DNA of 64,000 bases. Source: Burkholderiales bacterium (GTDB lineage: Bacteria > Pseudomonadota > Gammaproteobacteria > Burkholderiales > Burkholderiaceae_C). The position numbers and the translations under genes are program-made. A model generated the notes under the pieces. The model had not been told where the DNA came from. It did no database searches and was given only the letters and a program-made list of their open reading frames with translations. The stretch spans positions 90,544 to 154,543 of the forward strand of contig CANBTT010000002.1 in NCBI GenBank assembly GCA_947372465.1. Reading direction: 5' to 3'. Below, piece after piece: positions 1 to 8,309 of this stretch; the first letter of the stretch is position 1, and each line of letters begins with the position of its first letter.

Positions 1-1
1 T

Positions 2-613
2 TTGGGCTTTGATCATGTATTGACTCAAATGAGTTGGTTCTTTACCAAGGCAGCACTTCTTACTTTTGGGGGGGCCTATGCCGTTTTACCTTATGTTTAC
101 GATGGTGCAGTGAGTGCTTTTTCTTGGGTCACGCCAAGTCAAATGCTCGATGGTTTGGCTTTAGGGGAGACGACACCAGGACCACTCATCATTGTGATCA
201 CATATGTCGGGTTCGTTGGTGGATATGTAAAGTCTTTTTTAGGCCCCGATTCGCAATGGATGTCTGGTTTCATTGCTGCAACTGTTGTGACATGGTTTAC
301 TTTTTTACCTTCTTTTGTATTTATTTTTCTTGGAGGCCCAATCATTGAGTCAACGCATAAACAAATGAGTCTCTCAGCGCCTTTAAATGCGATGACGGCG
401 GCCATTGTTGGCGTGATATTGAATCTGGCCTTTTACTTGGGGCTCCATGTTTTAATGCCTGGTGAATTGTGGGTCAGCATCAATGTTTTTGCAGTTCTGG
501 TTTTTGCTGTCTCATTGTTGGCTTTAATTGCTTTCAAGCAAAGTGTCATTAGGGTTATTCTTTGCTCCTCATTGCTGGGCCTTGGCTTTAAATATTTACA
601 ATCGATGCTTTAA
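2..613 (+). CDS. Chromate transporter, CHR family, C-terminal part (partial at window edge)
   Basis: The reading frame is open to the window edge, so the N-terminal part lies outside. The visible 203 residues are strongly hydrophobic and contain the CHR-domain signature: FTKAALLTFGGAYAVLPY near the start, then GLALGETTPGPLIIVITYVGFVGG. CHR proteins export chromate, or in some homologues sulfate-like anions, across the inner membrane. The visible piece is about one CHR domain, so the whole protein is either a two-domain ChrA or a short CHR protein. It ends 52 bases before the FAD monooxygenase on the same strand. The family call is firm; substrate and start are unknown. Confidence 0.85.
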   Translation: MGFDHVLTQMSWFFTKAALLTFGGAYAVLPYVYDGAVSAFSWVTPSQMLDGLALGETTPGPLIIVITYVGFVGGYVKSFLGPDSQWMSGFIAATVVTWFTFLPSFVFIFLGGPIIESTHKQMSLSAPLNAMTAAIVGVILNLAFYLGLHVLMPGELWVSINVFAVLVFAVSLLALIAFKQSVIRVILCSSLLGLGFKYLQSML

Positions 614-665
614 AAGGTCTTTTAGAGCTGCCTTTTTCTGTTGTTTTGTCATTGCGAGTTTTAAG

Positions 666-1853
666 ATGAGAATTTGTATCGTTGGTGGTGGTTTGGGTGG
701 ATTAACGGCTGCACTCGCTTTGTTGCAACAGGGCTTTAAGGTCACTGTTTATGAGCAAGCCAAAGAACTCAAAGAGCTTGGTGCGGGAGTTCAACTGGGT
801 CCCAATGCAGTGGGTGTACTTTACCGGCTGGGTTTAGAGACTCAGATGCAAGAGATTGCGACCGATACTCAGGGCAAAAAGGTTCGACTTTGGAATACAG
901 GTCAGTCTTGGCCACTTTTTGATTTGGGCCGTTTATCCGTTGCGATGTATGGTTTTCCTTATCTGACCGTTCACCGTGCTGATTTGCAAAGAGTCTTGGC
1001 GCAAAAAATTCAAACGCTCGACCCCAACTGTATTGTTTTGAATTCAAAAGTTTTGTGCATTGAGCAAACCCAAGAGATGGTCAAGATCAAAATCGATGGC
1101 CAAGAGGCCATAGAGTGTGATTTGCTCATAGGAGCCGATGGTGTTCACTCGGTCATCAGGAAAGCTCTATTTGGTCATGACGAGGCCCGTCAGTCTGGCA
1201 TCATGGCCTGGCGAGGTGTCATCGATTGTAAAAATCTCCCCCCCCATATGCACGAGATGGTTGCGACCAATTGGGTCGGTCCAGGCGCTCACGTGGTTCA
1301 ATACCCTTTGAGACGTGGTGAATTGATGAATTTTGTCGGCGCCATTGAGGGAAATCGCTGGGAGATAGAATCTTGGTCGGAGCAAGGCACAACTGAGGAG
1401 TGTTTGGGGGATTTCAAAGGATGGCATGAAGATATCCATACACTCATAAAAGCAATTCACACGCCCTACAAGTGGGTGCTCAAGGTGCGGGATCCCATGC
1501 CATCTTGGACCAAGGGTTCGATCACTTTGCTGGGTGACGCATGTCATCCGATGTTGCCATTCTTGGCACAAGGGGCTGGTATGGCACTGGAAGATGCTTA
1601 CATCTTGGCACGTGCGTTGAAGAAATACAAGCACTCGTTGCCTTTGGCGCTTGGGCGTTACGAGCATGCTCGCATCGAGAGAACCTCACGTGTGGTAGAC
1701 GGCTCGAACGCCAACGCCAAAAGGTTTCATAATCCTGCGCTCGCTGACGCAACTGGCGCCTCTGAATACGTCTCCAAAGAGTGGAGCGAGGAAAGGGTCA
1801 AGGAGAGGTATGAATGGCTTTTTCGCTACAACGTTGAAGAAGTTGAAATCTAA
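666..1853 (+). CDS. FAD-dependent monooxygenase (salicylate / 3-hydroxybenzoate hydroxylase-like)
   Basis: A 395-residue flavoprotein of the aromatic-ring hydroxylase family, which uses FAD and NAD(P)H to add one oxygen to an aromatic ring. It opens with the dinucleotide-binding motif IVGGGLGGLTAALAL at residues 4-18. GADGVHSVIRKALFG sits in the middle, and the second FAD motif GDACHPMLPFLAQGAGMALEDA lies near residue 290. The frame is open upstream to 528, but ATG 666 places the Rossmann motif at the N-terminus as the family requires. It lies 52 bases after the chromate-transporter gene. The overall look is closest to salicylate 1-hydroxylase or 3-hydroxybenzoate 6-hydroxylase. The substrate cannot be fixed, and no ring-cleavage gene is adjacent. 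Confidence 0.88.
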   Translation: MRICIVGGGLGGLTAALALLQQGFKVTVYEQAKELKELGAGVQLGPNAVGVLYRLGLETQMQEIATDTQGKKVRLWNTGQSWPLFDLGRLSVAMYGFPYLTVHRADLQRVLAQKIQTLDPNCIVLNSKVLCIEQTQEMVKIKIDGQEAIECDLLIGADGVHSVIRKALFGHDEARQSGIMAWRGVIDCKNLPPHMHEMVATNWVGPGAHVVQYPLRRGELMNFVGAIEGNRWEIESWSEQGTTEECLGDFKGWHEDIHTLIKAIHTPYKWVLKVRDPMPSWTKGSITLLGDACHPMLPFLAQGAGMALEDAYILARALKKYKHSLPLALGRYEHARIERTSRVVDGSNANAKRFHNPALADATGASEYVSKEWSEERVKERYEWLFRYNVEEVEI

Positions 1854-1887
1854 ATTTGATCATTCTTGCAGGACGACTGGCGGAACC

Positions 1888-2073
1888 TCAAAGCAATAAA
1901 AGCACGTTCTCTGTGTCCATGCTCACATCAGGCACACCCGTGATGATCACACGGTCTTCCTTGCCCTCGCAGCTCAGATGAAAATAGGCCCCTTCGACCA
2001 AAGGTGTCCAGCCAATGGACTCGGCAGCGATTTCTTTTAGTTCTTGCTCAAAAGCGGGAATGAATTGGGTCAT
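1888..2073 (-). CDS. Small conserved-looking hypothetical protein (61 aa)
   Basis: A short acidic protein with no signal peptide or membrane segment. It has a balanced composition, a mixed middle part (AYFHLSCEGKEDRVIITGVP) and a hydrophobic end (NVLLLL), as in a small folded protein rather than chance translation. It lies 79 bases downstream of the TonB-dependent receptor on the same strand and could be its last cistron. No clear Shine-Dalgarno sequence precedes the ATG, which lowers confidence. I do not recognise the family. Confidence 0.5.
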   Translation of the reverse strand: MTQFIPAFEQELKEIAAESIGWTPLVEGAYFHLSCEGKEDRVIITGVPDVSMDTENVLLLL

Positions 2074-2152
2074 TTTGAGTCACACTTGCACTGGTATATT
2101 TAGGTTTCAGTGATTGTTTGAGTTGAGGCGTCTTGAGACTGCACCAATTTCT

Positions 2153-4288
2153 CTAAAAATTCCATTTTACACCCACAGACAGACTCCTTGCGGCTTGGGG
2201 AGCATACAGTCGCAAGGTCTCAACGGTGGTGGAGTAACGGATATCTTGATTGAGTAAATTTTTAGCAATCATGTACCAGTCCACATCGCTGTTTTTAAAG
2301 CCTTGGTGATAGGACAACACGGCACTCAAATCCGTGTAGGCAGGCGTTTGGGCCAGCTCGCTTGAAGCAAGATGCGTTTGTTTGAATGCATGTTTTAGAG
2401 AGAAACCTGACTTGAAAGGGCCTTGTTTAAGCCTCCACTCAAGACCCAATCTCACGGGAGCTTGCAAAGGCGTGTATTGACCATTGACGAATTGGGTTTG
2501 ACTGTGGTCAGCATAGACGCGATAGGAGGAGCCCTCCTGGTTCCAGTGGTAGGTGATCTCAGCTTCAATGCCCTTTTGTGTGACTGAGGCTTGGTTGAAT
2601 TGCCTGATGTCAAAGCCACTTTGTGGGTCTTGTTGTCCAGTTTGGCTTGCATAAATGAAGTGATCAATTTTGTTATAAAAAATATTTGTTTTCCATTGAA
2701 CAGGACCATTTGTAGACCTCATCGAGATCTCTAGGTTATGAGCCGTTTCAGGTACAAGGTTGACTTTGCCGATGTCGAATGTCGCAGTTGCGTCATGAGC
2801 GCCAAAAGAAAACAACTCCTCTGTTGCAGGTGCTCTTTGCGTAACAGAGTAATTGATGCCCAGTTGTTGATCAATTGAATTCCTGTATGTCAATCCACTG
2901 GACCAAGACAGGAGATTGAAAGCTTTGTCCTGAGCGATGGGTTGCTCTGCTGAGATTGAGCCCAGTGGGTCAGAGTAGGGGGTGGATGCACTGGGTTTTT
3001 TCGAGATTTTTTCTAAACGAATCCCAACATCTGCGCTCAGAGATTGCCAGCGCTTTTCTTCGATCCAAAAAGCAGCTATCGATGAGTTCGATGTGGTTGG
3101 CAATATGGCCAAGCGACTGGTGCTGAGCAAATCGTATGCTGATAAAGAACCTTTGCTGTGTTCTAAGCCAAACACGCCAATAAACTGATCAAAGGGTTGA
3201 TGTGCCACTTCAATGCGGGCGGTGTAGCCATCGTTGTTGAATCGGCTTTGAGGTATCGCGGTGTTGCTCAACTCTGTATGTTTGTACTGATTGCTTGAGA
3301 ATTTGAATTTGATGGAATCAATGCCAATCATTGGATGAGTGGAAAGATGCTGGAGATCAAATTTATCTTGATGTTGACTGATTTGAGAGCCATCAAAAGA
3401 TGGGATGCCATATAGATGGTTGAACTGTTCTATGGAGACGCCCGTGTAACCCTTTGAACTGATGTAAGACACGCCAGCGCCCAAAGTGTCGCTGTTGGCA
3501 TATGAGTTAGGCAATATATTTTTGCTTAGGGTGTTGCCCTTGCTGCTCCAATTGGACTTGGGCCCACCAAGTTCTCTGTAGCCGGGAATGAGATAGTTTT
3601 GAGCTGTATTTTTTGAAGCATCAAAATGAAAGGCCAAGGGCCCCAAGCCCGTGCTCAATTCAATGCCATTGGATTGACCATGATCGGCAGATGAAATTTT
3701 TGAGTCAATGCTTGCACTGAGGGTATTTGGCAATTCAGTGAGAATTTTGTCATTGACAATATTGATGACGCCAGCACTTGTTCCCGAGCCATACATCAGT
3801 GCTGCGGCGCCGCGGAGAATTTCAACTTCTTTGGTGTGAGAAAGTCCATTGGCTACAGCATGGTCCATGGACAAAGCAGAGACATCTCCCATGGCCATGC
3901 CGTTTTCTAAGACTTGAACGCGAGCACCGTCCATTCCGCGAACAATGGGTCTTGAGGCCGCCGCACCAAAACCTGAGGCGGACAGGCCCAATTCACTGTT
4001 CAACGTCTCCCCAAGCGAGGTGCTGAGTTTGTTTCTCAGTTCATCACCACGCAGCGTTTTAGTGGGTTGAAGTGCTTTGGAGGCATTGATTGCTGTTGTA
4101 CTTATCGTGATCGATTGGATGTCTTTGTCGACGTTGGTGTCGTCTTGAGCAATGGCGCTTTTAGGCCATTCGACCAACAAGATCAAAGGCAGGTGAAGCG
4201 TCAGAAACAATTGCCAAGAAATCTTTTTGTACCCAAAAAAATGACTTAACTTTAAACATCTATGTGTTTGTGTGAAGATGAATTTCAT
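2153..4288 (-). CDS. TonB-dependent outer-membrane receptor (ZnuD-like subgroup)
   Basis: A 711-residue outer-membrane receptor for energy-dependent uptake. From ATG 4288 it has a signal peptide ending around SAIAQDD, a plug domain (ASRPIVRGMDGARVQVLENG, then SMDHAVANGL and EVEILRGAAALMYGSG), and a beta-barrel finishing in ARSLSVGVKWNF with the expected terminal Phe. The SMDHAVA and EILRG..LMYG stretches, and the barrel part with FDIGKVNLVPETAHNLEI, resemble ZnuD-type metal receptors. A His-rich loop typical of zinc binding is not obvious, so copper or another substrate is possible. The frame stays open upstream to 4507, but that part would overlap the neighbouring small gene and precede the signal peptide, so 4288 is preferred. 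Confidence 0.88.
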   Translation of the reverse strand: MKFIFTQTHRCLKLSHFFGYKKISWQLFLTLHLPLILLVEWPKSAIAQDDTNVDKDIQSITISTTAINASKALQPTKTLRGDELRNKLSTSLGETLNSELGLSASGFGAAASRPIVRGMDGARVQVLENGMAMGDVSALSMDHAVANGLSHTKEVEILRGAAALMYGSGTSAGVINIVNDKILTELPNTLSASIDSKISSADHGQSNGIELSTGLGPLAFHFDASKNTAQNYLIPGYRELGGPKSNWSSKGNTLSKNILPNSYANSDTLGAGVSYISSKGYTGVSIEQFNHLYGIPSFDGSQISQHQDKFDLQHLSTHPMIGIDSIKFKFSSNQYKHTELSNTAIPQSRFNNDGYTARIEVAHQPFDQFIGVFGLEHSKGSLSAYDLLSTSRLAILPTTSNSSIAAFWIEEKRWQSLSADVGIRLEKISKKPSASTPYSDPLGSISAEQPIAQDKAFNLLSWSSGLTYRNSIDQQLGINYSVTQRAPATEELFSFGAHDATATFDIGKVNLVPETAHNLEISMRSTNGPVQWKTNIFYNKIDHFIYASQTGQQDPQSGFDIRQFNQASVTQKGIEAEITYHWNQEGSSYRVYADHSQTQFVNGQYTPLQAPVRLGLEWRLKQGPFKSGFSLKHAFKQTHLASSELAQTPAYTDLSAVLSYHQGFKNSDVDWYMIAKNLLNQDIRYSTTVETLRLYAPQAARSLSVGVKWNF

Positions 4289-4448
4289 TGTGAGAGAGAC
4301 CGGTATTTTGTCTTGGACCCATTCAATGTCTCTGCCCATTGATCTTGATGCTCTTGTAGGGTGACCAAAAGCAGATCGCTGGGCTTTTCGATTGAACGTA
4401 TTTGATGAATCTGGTTGGTGGCAAAAAGGCAAGCCCCAACAAGTAGAT

Positions 4449-4835
4449 TTACAAAATAAGTAGGGGCGGAGCCCTGGGCTGGAAGAAATGTGGCTCTCTG
4501 GGTTCAAATGAGACCAAGCTCAAACGGATGGTTTCTTGCATGCCAGCGACCAAAGTGTCGATCATGAAAGCATGTGTGCTCAAACAGTTTGAGACACTCA
4601 ATGCGTCAAAAAGCACGCATTGATGGTCTTGGACTGTGTTGGCCTCATCCTTGGTGGAGGACTCACTCCAATTTTGCACCACTTGTATCCTCTGAGACAT
4701 GGACCAATGGTGTTGTATTCGGTGCAGCAATCCCAGTGATTGACAAAACAGCAGGGCAAACAAGACCAAGCCATAAAGCGATTTCACTTTATTGGGGCCA
4801 ATGGTTAAGGTATGCACTAGGCGATGTTGAAGCAC
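4449..4835 (-). CDS. Small exported or membrane-anchored protein with C-terminal ARAPP motif, receptor partner
   Basis: A 128-residue protein starting at GTG 4835, with one N-terminal hydrophobic segment (LYGLVLFALLFCQSLGLLH) and then a hydrophilic part. That part holds DHQCVLFDAL and CLSTHAF, and the end is FFQPRAPPLLIL. Small proteins with a C-x-LFD motif and a terminal A-R-(A/G)-P-P are, from memory, common immediately upstream of ZnuD-like receptors in betaproteobacteria; their function is not established. The cysteines and histidines suggest a periplasmic metal-related role, which is inference. It is 160 bases upstream of the receptor start on the same strand and probably co-transcribed. 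No strong Shine-Dalgarno sequence is visible, so the start is uncertain. Confidence 0.6.
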   Translation of the reverse strand: MLQHRLVHTLTIGPNKVKSLYGLVLFALLFCQSLGLLHRIQHHWSMSQRIQVVQNWSESSTKDEANTVQDHQCVLFDALSVSNCLSTHAFMIDTLVAGMQETIRLSLVSFEPREPHFFQPRAPPLLIL

Positions 4836-5012
4836 GAGTTCGATGCTGAGTCTGAGTTAACGAGGTCTATCTTCGTTTTTTTAAGTATAAGCCAACACGA
4901 GTATTCAAGATAGGGTCTGGATACAACTAAAAATACGCCAAAGTGCTTGCCTTGCAAGTTAAAATTGGAGATTCTTTGGTCTTCTCAAGATGTTTATATA
5001 GGTGTCAACTTC

Positions 5013-6011
5013 ATGATCTTCAAGCCTTTGACCATCTGTTTCGTTCTCAAAAGCCTTTTATGGGGATTGGTTTTTTGTCTCATGTCCCCAGTCTTTGCGC
5101 AAACAAATCAAAGCGCATCTGCGTGGCCCATTAAGCCGCTTAGGTTGGTGGTCGGCTTTCCTGGTGGCGCCTCTCCTGACATCATGGCTCGAGCACTGGC
5201 TGAGCCCTTGTCAAGGGCTTTGGGTCAACCCGTTGTTGTGGACAACCGTGTGGGCGCTTCAGGCAACATTGCAGCTGATGTGGTGGCCAAGGCAACAGAT
5301 GAGCATACCCTGGGTTTGGTGATCAATGGGAATTTAACATCAGCCAAGATGCTTGATCCGAAGCTGCCTTTTGATCCTGCTCGCGATTTTCACTTTGTAT
5401 CGCTTTTGGCCACAGCGCCCTTGTTATTGGTTGCACCAATGAATTTACCGGATGGCCTTGAATTCATTCAAGCGGCCCGGAAAAATGCCAATGCATGGAA
5501 TTACGCGTCTGTTGGTGTGGGTTCGGTTGCACATTTGGGCATGGAGCTGTTCAAATCCAAGGTGCCCGGTATTGATGCAGTCCACGTGCCTTACCCTGGT
5601 AACCCTCAGGTGATCACGGCCATGTTGTCGGGCCAAATACAAATGGCTTTGATGGCACCCAGTGTCGTTATGGCGCAGGTCAAGGCCGGGAAAATCAAAG
5701 CCATCGGACTTACAAGCCAGCGGACAGCGCTGGTGCCCGACATTGCCTCATTGAGTGAGTTTGGCATCAAGGACTTCAAGCTGGAAGTTTGGAATGCATT
5801 GGTGGCGCCAGCCAGTTTGCCCTCAATTGCCAAGCAAAGACTGGCTCTTGACATTGCTCAGATCTATGCATCAGATGAGTTTCGTCAAAAGTTATTTTCT
5901 TTGGGCTGGCAGGCAGTTGGCTCAAATTCAGAGCAATTGCGGTCTAGAGTTGTAGAGGAGTCGCAGCAACTCGGGCTGATTGTTCAACAGCGCCATATTC
6001 GCCTTGACTGA
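5013..6011 (+). CDS. Tripartite tricarboxylate transporter substrate-binding protein (Bug family)
   Basis: A 332-residue periplasmic binding protein of the Bug/TctC family. ATG 5013, preceded by AGGTG, gives a signal peptide ending at PVFAQ. The family signatures follow: WPIKPLRLVVGFPGGASPDI, then VVVDNRVGASGNIAADVVAK, the SVGVGSVAHLGMELFK region and HVPYPGNPQVITAMLSGQ. Bug proteins bind carboxylates or other small organic solutes. No TctA or TctB membrane gene lies in the window, so any transport partner is elsewhere. It converges on the FAA-hydrolase gene with a hairpin between them. The ligand cannot be predicted. Confidence 0.92.
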   Translation: MIFKPLTICFVLKSLLWGLVFCLMSPVFAQTNQSASAWPIKPLRLVVGFPGGASPDIMARALAEPLSRALGQPVVVDNRVGASGNIAADVVAKATDEHTLGLVINGNLTSAKMLDPKLPFDPARDFHFVSLLATAPLLLVAPMNLPDGLEFIQAARKNANAWNYASVGVGSVAHLGMELFKSKVPGIDAVHVPYPGNPQVITAMLSGQIQMALMAPSVVMAQVKAGKIKAIGLTSQRTALVPDIASLSEFGIKDFKLEVWNALVAPASLPSIAKQRLALDIAQIYASDEFRQKLFSLGWQAVGSNSEQLRSRVVEESQQLGLIVQQRHIRLD

Positions 6012-6040
6012 GCGATCTAAAACGCCGGGTTTTAGACCGC
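6012..6040. terminator. Convergent-gene hairpin terminator
   Basis: CTAAAAC (6017-6023) and GTTTTAG (6029-6035) form a perfect 7-bp stem with a GCCGG loop, extended by GCG/CGC outside. It lies between the convergent Bug and FAA-hydrolase genes and could serve both. A T-run (CCCTTTTTTTCC) follows some 15 bases later on the + strand, so it is not a textbook terminator. Confidence 0.5.
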
Positions 6041-6061
6041 ATCAGGAATCCCTTTTTTTCC

Positions 6062-7012
6062 TTATGCCACCATGGTGTGGTTTAACTCACCAACTTCCTC
6101 TATCCAGAGTTTAAGGCGATCACCGGGTTTCAAAAATAACTTTCTGGCCATTCCAACGCCAGAGGGTGTTCCTGTAAGTACCAAGTCACCTGGGTGCAGA
6201 GTGATGCGAGTGGACAGGGCTTCTATTTGTTCAGCAATGTTGAAGATCAACTTATTGGTGTTGGAGTCTTGCATCAACTCATCATTGACCCAAAGCTTCA
6301 TGGCGAGTTGATGGGGGTCACTGACTTGATCGGCGGGCACGATCCAGGGGCCAAGCGGGCATGCATCATCAAAACACTTTTGACCAATCCAGTCCATGTG
6401 AAAAGGCGATGTGGGCGGATTTTTAGGACGCCGCATGGCGTCTCTTGCGGAGAGATCATTGGCGATGGTGTAACCGGCAACGTATTTCATGGCGTCTTTT
6501 GCCAAGACACGGCTACAAGTTTTCCCAATCACAACAGCCAATTCGATCTCCCAATCCAGCATCTTGGAATAGTGCGGGATCTTGACCTTTGAGTCTGGGC
6601 CAATGATGGTGGAGCGAGATGATTTAACGAAATGCCAGGGCATTTCACCCAACTCTTTCATATTTGGGCCTGGGGGCAAGCCTGTCACGCGGGCCATTTC
6701 TTGCATGTGATCAGAATAGTTGGCACCCGCGCAGTAAATATCACCCGGGTACATCAAGGGTGCTGAAAGCTTGCATTTTTTCAGCTCTATGCCTTTGGGT
6801 CTGATTTCTTTTGCGCGAATGGCTTTGGCCTTTTGGGTCAATACTTTATTGGACGAGGCCCAAGTGTCCATGATGGCCATGACAGAGTTGAGCTGTGGGT
6901 TGCCCAACAGTTTGCTCGCATCGTAGACCAAAGAGTCGACCACCACGCCGGCGTGTAAGCTTTTTTCAATGCGATGGGTGATCAATTGATAATGACCTTG
7001 CGAGTTTTTCAA
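6062..7012 (-). CDS. Fumarylacetoacetate hydrolase (FAH) family protein
   Basis: A 316-residue enzyme of the FAH superfamily. These metal-dependent enzymes cleave or decarboxylate 2,4-diketo acids or isomerise ring-cleavage products. The core is visible: IYCAGANYSDHMQEM, then the metal-ligand stretch DWEIELAVVIGK, then GYTIANDLSARDAM, and VLTGTPSGVG near the end. The frame is open upstream to 7132, but TTG 7012 has a strong AAGGAG seven bases before it, so I chose that start. It is divergent from the next Bug gene at 7254. A role in degrading an aromatic or keto-acid substrate fits the neighbours but is inference. Confidence 0.88.
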   Translation of the reverse strand: MKNSQGHYQLITHRIEKSLHAGVVVDSLVYDASKLLGNPQLNSVMAIMDTWASSNKVLTQKAKAIRAKEIRPKGIELKKCKLSAPLMYPGDIYCAGANYSDHMQEMARVTGLPPGPNMKELGEMPWHFVKSSRSTIIGPDSKVKIPHYSKMLDWEIELAVVIGKTCSRVLAKDAMKYVAGYTIANDLSARDAMRRPKNPPTSPFHMDWIGQKCFDDACPLGPWIVPADQVSDPHQLAMKLWVNDELMQDSNTNKLIFNIAEQIEALSTRITLHPGDLVLTGTPSGVGMARKLFLKPGDRLKLWIEEVGELNHTMVA

Positions 7013-7253
7013 ACCTGTTCTCCTTAATATGCGGTTGTTGAGTGGTTTGCTTGACTTTAAAAAATGAGCCAAACCAAACCGTTCGATCAAGTGTGCATTT
7101 ATACAACAAGCTTTGCGCTTTGAATAGGCCAATAACCCTGATCATGAAAGCTAAAACTTGGCAATAGACTGAATCCCTTTGTGTCATGGATTGTGTGCAA
7201 AAATAGGGTGTTTGAAGACGAATGAATTGTTTACACTGAAAACGAGGTTTGAT

Positions 7254-8252
7254 ATGTTAAAAAATATAATTAAATTGTCCCTCCATTTGCTCGCATCCCT
7301 TTGCATGGCCTTTTCTTGCTCCACGCATTTGGCCATGGCAAACGATGCGGATTACCCCAGCAAGCCCATTACCATCATTGTGGCCTACGCGCCAGGCGGA
7401 CAAGGGGATGCGTTTGCCCGCATCATCTCTGAGCGCTTAAGCCAAATTTATAAGCAGTCGGTCGTGGTCGACAACCGCCCCGGTGTTTCTGGTGTTGTGG
7501 GTACTCGTTTGGCCGCCAAGGCCAAAAACGATGGCTACACTCTTTTTTTAGGCCAGACAGGGGAAATTGTTGTCAACCGATCCATGATGAAAGATTTGGG
7601 TTTTGATCCCGTGAAGGATTTCATTCCTGTTGTATTGATTGGAAACGCGCCCTTGGTGCTGTTGGTTTCCTCCGATTCGCCTTTGTCCTCGGTCAATGAG
7701 TTGGTGGAGCTTGCCAAATCAAAACCAGGGCGGTTGAGCTTTGGCAGCGTTGGTGCGGGTACTCCTGGCCATCTTGCGGCGACGGCACTTTCTTTGGGTT
7801 TGAAGTCAGAAATGGTCCATGTGCCCTACAAAGGTGTGGGGCCATTGATGGCCGATTTGATGTCCCAGCGCTTGGATTTTTTCTTCAGTAGCGCCTCTGC
7901 TGCCATGCCACAGGTCAAGGGCGGGAAGCTCAAGGCCTTGGCTGTCAGCACGCCTCACAGAATGAACTCATTGCCACAAGTGCCCACCATTGCAGAGACA
8001 GTGTTGCCTGGGTTCAATTACTCCTTGTGGGGAGGATTGTTTGCACCTGTTGGCACGCCAAGGAATGTCATTCAGAGTTTGAACAAGGAAATCAATCAAA
8101 TTTTGGCACTCCCAGACGTCAAAGCTCAAATGGAAAAGGACAGCTTGGCCGTCCCTTCCAACAACATCCAAGAATTCAGCAACTACATCGCTTCGGAGTC
8201 GGTCAAATTCGAGCGCTTGGTCAACGATGCCAAATTGAAGTTGGACAATTAA
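7254..8252 (+). CDS. Tripartite tricarboxylate transporter substrate-binding protein (Bug family)
   Basis: A 332-residue Bug-family periplasmic binding protein. ATG 7254 is preceded by GAGG and begins a signal peptide ending near HLAMAND. Signatures: YPSKPITIIVAYAPGGQGDA, VVVDNRPGVSGVVGTRLAAK, GSVGAGTPGHLAATALSLG and HVPYKGVGPLMADL. An upstream in-frame start at 7179 would put the signal peptide inside the protein. It is followed after 57 bases, across a terminator-like hairpin, by a secreted alpha/beta hydrolase, which suggests the hydrolase and the binding protein may handle related molecules. Confidence 0.93.
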   Translation: MLKNIIKLSLHLLASLCMAFSCSTHLAMANDADYPSKPITIIVAYAPGGQGDAFARIISERLSQIYKQSVVVDNRPGVSGVVGTRLAAKAKNDGYTLFLGQTGEIVVNRSMMKDLGFDPVKDFIPVVLIGNAPLVLLVSSDSPLSSVNELVELAKSKPGRLSFGSVGAGTPGHLAATALSLGLKSEMVHVPYKGVGPLMADLMSQRLDFFFSSASAAMPQVKGGKLKALAVSTPHRMNSLPQVPTIAETVLPGFNYSLWGGLFAPVGTPRNVIQSLNKEINQILALPDVKAQMEKDSLAVPSNNIQEFSNYIASESVKFERLVNDAKLKLDN

Positions 8253-8259
8253 TTAGACT

Positions 8260-8296
8260 CTCCCTTGAGGGAGGGGTGCAGGCACCCATTTTTTTT
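8260..8296 (+). terminator. Two adjacent hairpins with T-run between cistrons (possible attenuator)
   Basis: A first hairpin, CTCCC-TTGA-GGGAG (8260-8273), is followed directly by GGGTG-CAGG-CACCC (8274-8287) and eight Ts (8289-8296), a good intrinsic terminator shape. The AAGGAG ribosome binding site of the next gene (start 8310) begins immediately after the T-run. The structure either ends the Bug transcript or reduces read-through into the hydrolase. Confidence 0.7.
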
Positions 8297-8309
8297 AAGG
8301 AGCTCAAAA

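Noticed and set aside
6470..6500. Other GTAACC occurrences (for example in the FAH gene) as further SigF-type promoters
   Set aside because: They lie inside coding sequence and lack CGAA at the 16-base spacing.
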